DNA from: Roseiarcus sp963807735
GTDB lineage: Bacteria; Pseudomonadota; Alphaproteobacteria; Rhizobiales; Beijerinckiaceae
Reading direction: 5' to 3'
DNA: 64,000 bases
NCBI GenBank assembly: GCA_963807735.1
Contig: CAWEDI010000018.1
Coordinates: 186,001-250,000, forward strand
The notes under the pieces are model-generated. The model was not told the origin of the DNA. It ran no database searches and was given only the letters and a program-made list of their open reading frames with translations. Below, one piece after another: positions 60,576-64,000 of this stretch. The translations under genes were made by a program, and so were the position numbers. Numbering within the stretch: position 1 is the first letter of the stretch; every line of letters begins with the position of its first letter.

Positions 60576-63266
60576 TTGAGCGACGACAAGCCCGAAAAGC
60601 CGAACGACCCCTCCGACATCAAGCCCGTCTCGATCATGGACGAGATGAAGCGCAGCTATCTCGATTACGCGATGAGCGTGATCGTCAGCCGCGCGCTGCC
60701 CGACGTGCGCGACGGTCTGAAGCCCGTGCACCGGCGCATCCTGTTCTCGATGTACGAACAGAACTTTACGCCGGACCGGCCGTACAACAAATGCGCGCGC
60801 ACCACCGGCGACACGACGGGTCGGTTCCATCCGCACGGCGACATCGCGGTCTACGACGCCATGGTGCGCATGGCGCAGGATTTTTCGATGCGCGTGCCGC
60901 TGATTGACGGGCAGGGCAATTTCGGCTCCGTCGATGGCGACCCGCCGGCCGCGTCGCGATACACCGAAGCGAGGCTCGAGAAGGTCACGATGACCATGCT
61001 CGACGATCTCGACAAGGACACCGTCGACTACCGCCCCAATTACGACGAGAAGGAGCAGGAGCCGACCGTTCTGCCGGCCCGTTTTCCCAACCTGCTGGTC
61101 AACGGCGCCGGCGGCATCGCCGTCGGCATGGCGACCAACATTCCCCCGCACAATCTCGGCGAGGCGATCGACGCCGTCCTGGCGATGATGGAAAAGCCCG
61201 ACATGTCGGTCGAGGAGCTGATGGAGGTCCTCCCCGGTCCCGATTTCCCGACCGGCGGCCTCATCCTCGGCCGGGCCGGCATCCGTTCCGCCTATTCGAC
61301 CGGGCGCGGGTCGATCATCATGCGATCGCGAGTGCAGACGGAGACGCTGCGCAAGGATCGCGAGGCGCTGATCGTCACCGAGATCCCCTATCAGGTCAAC
61401 AAGGCGACGTTGATTGAACGCATCGCCGAACTTGTGCGCGAAAAGAAGATCGAGGGCATTTCCGACCTGCGCGACGAGAGCGATCGCGACGGCATGCGGA
61501 TCGTCATCGAGTTGCGGCGCGACGCGGTCTCCGACGTCGTGCTGAACCAGCTCTGGCGCTTCACTGCGATGCAGACCAGCTTCGGCGCCAATATGGTCGC
61601 GCTCAACGGCGGCCGGCCGGAGTTGATGACGCTGCGCGACATGCTCGCCGCGTTCATCGAGTTTCGCGAGAGCGTCGTCACCCGGCGCACCAAGTTCCTG
61701 CTCAAGAAGGCGCGCGACACCGCCCATATCCAAGTCGGCCTCGCCATTGCGGTCGCCAATATCGACGAGGTGATCCGGCTCATCCGCACCTCGCCCGACC
61801 AGGGGGCCGCGCGGGAAGCGCTCATGAGCCGGGATTGGCCGGCGCGCGACATGGCGCCGCTGGTGGCGTTGATCGCCGACCCGCGCCACGTGCTGCGCGA
61901 GGATGGGACGATCCGGCTGTCCGACGCGCAGGCGCGCGCGATCCTCGAACTGCGGCTCGCCCGGCTCACCGCGCTCGGTCGCGAGGAGATCGCCGAAGCG
62001 CTCAACAAGCTCGCCGGGGAGATCAAGGAATACCTGGAAATCCTGGGCTCGCGCGCGCGCGTGCAAGCCATCGTCCGCGACGAAATGACGGCCGTGAAGA
62101 CCGCCTTCGCCGACAAGCGCCGCACCGAGATCGTCGAGTCCGAAGCCGACATGGACGACGAGGATCTGATCCAGCGCGAGGAGATGGTCGTGCTGGTCAG
62201 CCACGCCGGCTACATCAAGCGGGTGCCGCTCTCGACCTACCGCGCCCAGCGTCGCGGCGGCAAAGGCCGCTCCGGCATGGCGACGCGCGAGGAGGATTTC
62301 GTCGCTCGGCTGTTCGTCGCCTCAACCCACGCGCCGGTGCTGTATTTCTCGTCGAAGGGCCAGGTTTACAAGGAAAAGGTTTGGCGGCTGCCGTTGAGCT
62401 TGCCGCAGGCGCGCGGCAAGGCGCTCGTCAACCTGCTGCCTTTGGAGGCCGGCGAGCGGATCACCACCATTATGCCGCTGCCCGAGGACGAGGCGACCTG
62501 GGAAACGCTCGACGTGATGTTCGCCACCACCCGCGGCACGGTCCGGCGCAACAAGCTTTCCGACTTCGCCCAGGTCAACCGCGCCGGCAAGATCGCGATG
62601 AAGCTCGAAGACGGCGAGGGCATCGTCGACGTCGCGATCTGTCGCGAAAACCAGGACGTGCTGCTGACGACCGCCGCCGGGCAATGCATCCGTTTCTCCG
62701 TGGCCGAGGTCCGGGTGTTCAAGGGCCGCAACTCCATGGGCGTGCGCGGCGTGACCCTGGGGGAGGGCGACGCCGTCATTTCACTTGCGATCCTCAACCC
62801 CTTTGAGGCGACAGCCGAGGAGCGCGCGGCGTATCTAAAATGGCGGCGCGCTGTCGCCGGCGAAGCAGCGGAGGAGGGCGAGGCCGAGCCGCAAGCTGAG
62901 GCGACGGTGGCGCAGGAGCGGCTCGCCGCGATGTCGGCGGCCGAGCAATTCGTGCTGACGATCTCGGAGAACGGCTACGGAAAGCGCACCTCGTCGTTCG
63001 AGTATCGGGTGACCGGTCGCGGCGGCAAAGGCATCGTCGCGATGGCGGTCAACGCCCGCAACGGCCGGCTGGTCGCCTCCTTCCCGGTCGAGGACAGCGA
63101 CGAAGTGATGCTCGTCACCGACGGCGGCCAGTTGATCCGCTGCCCCGTCGAAGGCATCCGCGTCGCCGGACGCGGAACGCAGGGCGTCATCGTGTTCGAT
63201 ACCGCCGAGGGGGAGCGCGTCGTCTCGGTCGAGCGCATCTCCGAGCCGGAGGCGGAGGAGGAATAG
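60576..63266 (+). CDS. gyrA: DNA gyrase subunit A
   Basis: The 896-residue product is the breakage-reunion subunit of gyrase. N-terminal domain: 'IMDEMKRSYLDYAMSVIVSRALPDVRDGLKPVHRRILFSMY', catalytic Tyr129 in 'AASRYTE', and a C-terminal beta-pinwheel with the GyrA box 'QRRGGKG' and repeated 'RGGKGI' blades. The quinolone region reads 'HPHGDIAVYD': Ile90 stands where E. coli has Ser83 and Asp94 matches Asp87. The region before it ('EQNFTPDRPYNKCARTTGDTTGRF') is also divergent. The TTG start at 60576 gives the normal N-terminus. It is the largest essential gene here besides dnaE. Confidence 0.95.
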   Translation: MSDDKPEKPNDPSDIKPVSIMDEMKRSYLDYAMSVIVSRALPDVRDGLKPVHRRILFSMYEQNFTPDRPYNKCARTTGDTTGRFHPHGDIAVYDAMVRMAQDFSMRVPLIDGQGNFGSVDGDPPAASRYTEARLEKVTMTMLDDLDKDTVDYRPNYDEKEQEPTVLPARFPNLLVNGAGGIAVGMATNIPPHNLGEAIDAVLAMMEKPDMSVEELMEVLPGPDFPTGGLILGRAGIRSAYSTGRGSIIMRSRVQTETLRKDREALIVTEIPYQVNKATLIERIAELVREKKIEGISDLRDESDRDGMRIVIELRRDAVSDVVLNQLWRFTAMQTSFGANMVALNGGRPELMTLRDMLAAFIEFRESVVTRRTKFLLKKARDTAHIQVGLAIAVANIDEVIRLIRTSPDQGAAREALMSRDWPARDMAPLVALIADPRHVLREDGTIRLSDAQARAILELRLARLTALGREEIAEALNKLAGEIKEYLEILGSRARVQAIVRDEMTAVKTAFADKRRTEIVESEADMDDEDLIQREEMVVLVSHAGYIKRVPLSTYRAQRRGGKGRSGMATREEDFVARLFVASTHAPVLYFSSKGQVYKEKVWRLPLSLPQARGKALVNLLPLEAGERITTIMPLPEDEATWETLDVMFATTRGTVRRNKLSDFAQVNRAGKIAMKLEDGEGIVDVAICRENQDVLLTTAAGQCIRFSVAEVRVFKGRNSMGVRGVTLGEGDAVISLAILNPFEATAEERAAYLKWRRAVAGEAAEEGEAEPQAEATVAQERLAAMSAAEQFVLTISENGYGKRTSSFEYRVTGRGGKGIVAMAVNARNGRLVASFPVEDSDEVMLVTDGGQLIRCPVEGIRVAGRGTQGVIVFDTAEGERVVSVERISEPEAEEE

Positions 63267-63685
63267 CGATTCCGCCTCGGCGGAACCCGCTTTTCGGCGC
63301 ATTTTGCGAGATTAAGGCGCCGTCAAGGTTACTTTCCCCTCAACTTGGGATGCTGCGGAAGCCCTTGCATTTACGAACACTCGTTTTCCCAGGCTGAAAC
63401 GTGACATTCGTGCAACATGACTTGACGAAAGGTGGCGCGGGCGGGGCCGAGGCCACAATTTCGATTTCGAGCGCCAGCGCCTTTCGGTATGTTCCATTCC
63501 GTGAACGGGGCCTACCCGGTCGCGAGTTCGGACGGCGACGCTGGGCATCGGGGGGGACCTCGAAAAGGCGGCAAGGTTCGAAGTCATCGGGAAGAGGGGT
63601 CGCTCTCCGGTAAGGCGAATGCCGAACGGGGGGTGGGAGCTAAAAGACACCCGGTCCCACTGGAATAAGAATTGGAGGTCCACAA
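63267..63685 (+). other. Long leader region upstream of the porin gene
   Basis: This 419-base region separates gyrA from the porin gene. I see no open frame with coding character. It begins with an A+T-moderate part (63310-63420) that probably holds the gyrA 3' end and porin promoter, and has imperfect hairpins near 63635-63660 ('gggtgggagctaaaagacaccc'-type pairing). A long untranslated leader is usual for alphaproteobacterial porins and could host small-RNA control; no known RNA motif is recognised. Confidence 0.45.
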
Positions 63686-64000
63686 ATGACGCTCTTCAAG
63701 AGCTTACTTCTGGGATCGGCAGCCGGCGTCGTCGCCGTCGCCAGCGCCCAGGCCGCTGATCTTCCGACCCGCAAGGGTCCGGTTGCTGCGGAATATGTCC
63801 GTGTCTGCTCGATCACCGTCGCCGGTACTCCGGTTGTCGGCTTCGTTCTGCCCGGCTCCGACACCTGCCTGAAGATCTCCGGCTACATCACCGGCCAGGT
63901 CGAAGGCGGCAACATCTATCAGTCATACTCGGTCGTCGACTATTCTGGCGTCACCAGCCAGAACCAGAAGATCAACAACGACGTCACCGGCGCTGCCGGT
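63686..64000 (+). CDS. Outer-membrane porin (Porin_2-like), N-terminal part
   Basis: The frame starts with ATG at 63686, 8 bases after 'ggagg', and runs off the window after 105 residues. The signal peptide is 'TLFKSLLLGSAAGVVAVASAQA', followed by 'ADLPTRKGPVAAEYVRVCS' and 'FVLPGSDTCLKISGYITGQVE', the characteristic opening of Hyphomicrobiales general porins with a conserved cysteine pair. It forms a trimeric beta-barrel channel in the outer membrane. It is probably strongly expressed, consistent with the long leader upstream. Confidence 0.93.
   Translation, partial: MTLFKSLLLGSAAGVVAVASAQAADLPTRKGPVAAEYVRVCSITVAGTPVVGFVLPGSDTCLKISGYITGQVEGGNIYQSYSVVDYSGVTSQNQKINNDVTGAAG

Noticed and set aside
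60201..62204. 667-codon open frame on the minus strand
   Set aside because: Antisense shadow of gyrA and of the mntR region, typical of GC-rich DNA with strong third-position bias.

Overview
The window looks like chromosomal DNA of a GC-rich alphaproteobacterium of the order Hyphomicrobiales (Rhizobiales). The support is the type of the partial Porin_2-like outer-membrane protein at the right end, the alphaproteobacterial forms of GyrA, DnaE, TatABC and the aspartate/glutamate leucyltransferase, frequent 4-base stop/start overlaps, and two families of palindromic dispersed repeats of a kind common in this order. A family-level assignment (Beijerinckiaceae or Methylocystaceae, for example) is only a guess. 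I saw no rRNA, tRNA, CRISPR array, insertion sequence or prophage.

Layout. 1-6.6 kb: end of a TetR-type regulator, a UvrD-like helicase, folE with a DHFR-like gene, a NitT/TauT-type ABC permease and ATPase without a binding protein, and a parvulin isomerase. 6.7-15 kb: a complete N-acetylglucosamine (chitin fragment) locus. A four-gene sugar ABC importer reads leftwards and a kinase, GntR regulator, deaminase and deacetylase read rightwards, with a DasR/NagQ-type palindrome and a good sigma70 promoter between them. 15.1-20 kb: two small hypothetical genes, then mannonate dehydratase divergent from an FrcABC/RbsABC-like importer. 20.1-29.5 kb: a cytoplasmic-looking metzincin protease paired with a peptidoglycan-binding-like protein, DnaE, a DUF29 gene overlapping a fused aconitase X, a repeat-rich putative secreted protein, and rpsD.

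29.5-38.7 kb: acylphosphatase, a VOC/PhnB gene with a frameshifted tail, a two-component system whose response regulator carries a 1-base frameshift in a G6 tract, a DUF3891 gene, a second large putative type I-secreted beta-solenoid protein, a zinc alcohol dehydrogenase and an AmpG-like permease. 38.8-48.6 kb: a solitary MttB-like methyltransferase, a CBS protein with an unusual C-terminal domain, a glycerophosphodiesterase/RidA pair, a BrnTA toxin-antitoxin module, tatABC with an EamA transporter, and KatE. 48.6-60.3 kb: a membrane protein, an A+T-richer stretch leading into a HutC-type regulator, serS, a sulfurtransferase-Bpt-RDD group, an ABATE/CGNR regulator overlapping a LivH/UrtB-like permease and divergent from a branched-chain amino-acid-type binding protein, a Tat-exported ABM-like protein, a Tat-exported oxalate decarboxylase, gluconokinase and MntR. 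60.5-64 kb: gyrA and the start of a porin gene.

The clearest functional units are the GlcNAc regulon, the hexuronate-type locus and tatABC. The most unusual items are the metzincin/PG-binding pair, the two putative secreted repeat proteins, the CBS fusion, the regulatory region with five TAACC/GGTTA words, and an isoleucine at the GyrA quinolone-resistance position. All functions are read from motifs and context; no database search was run.
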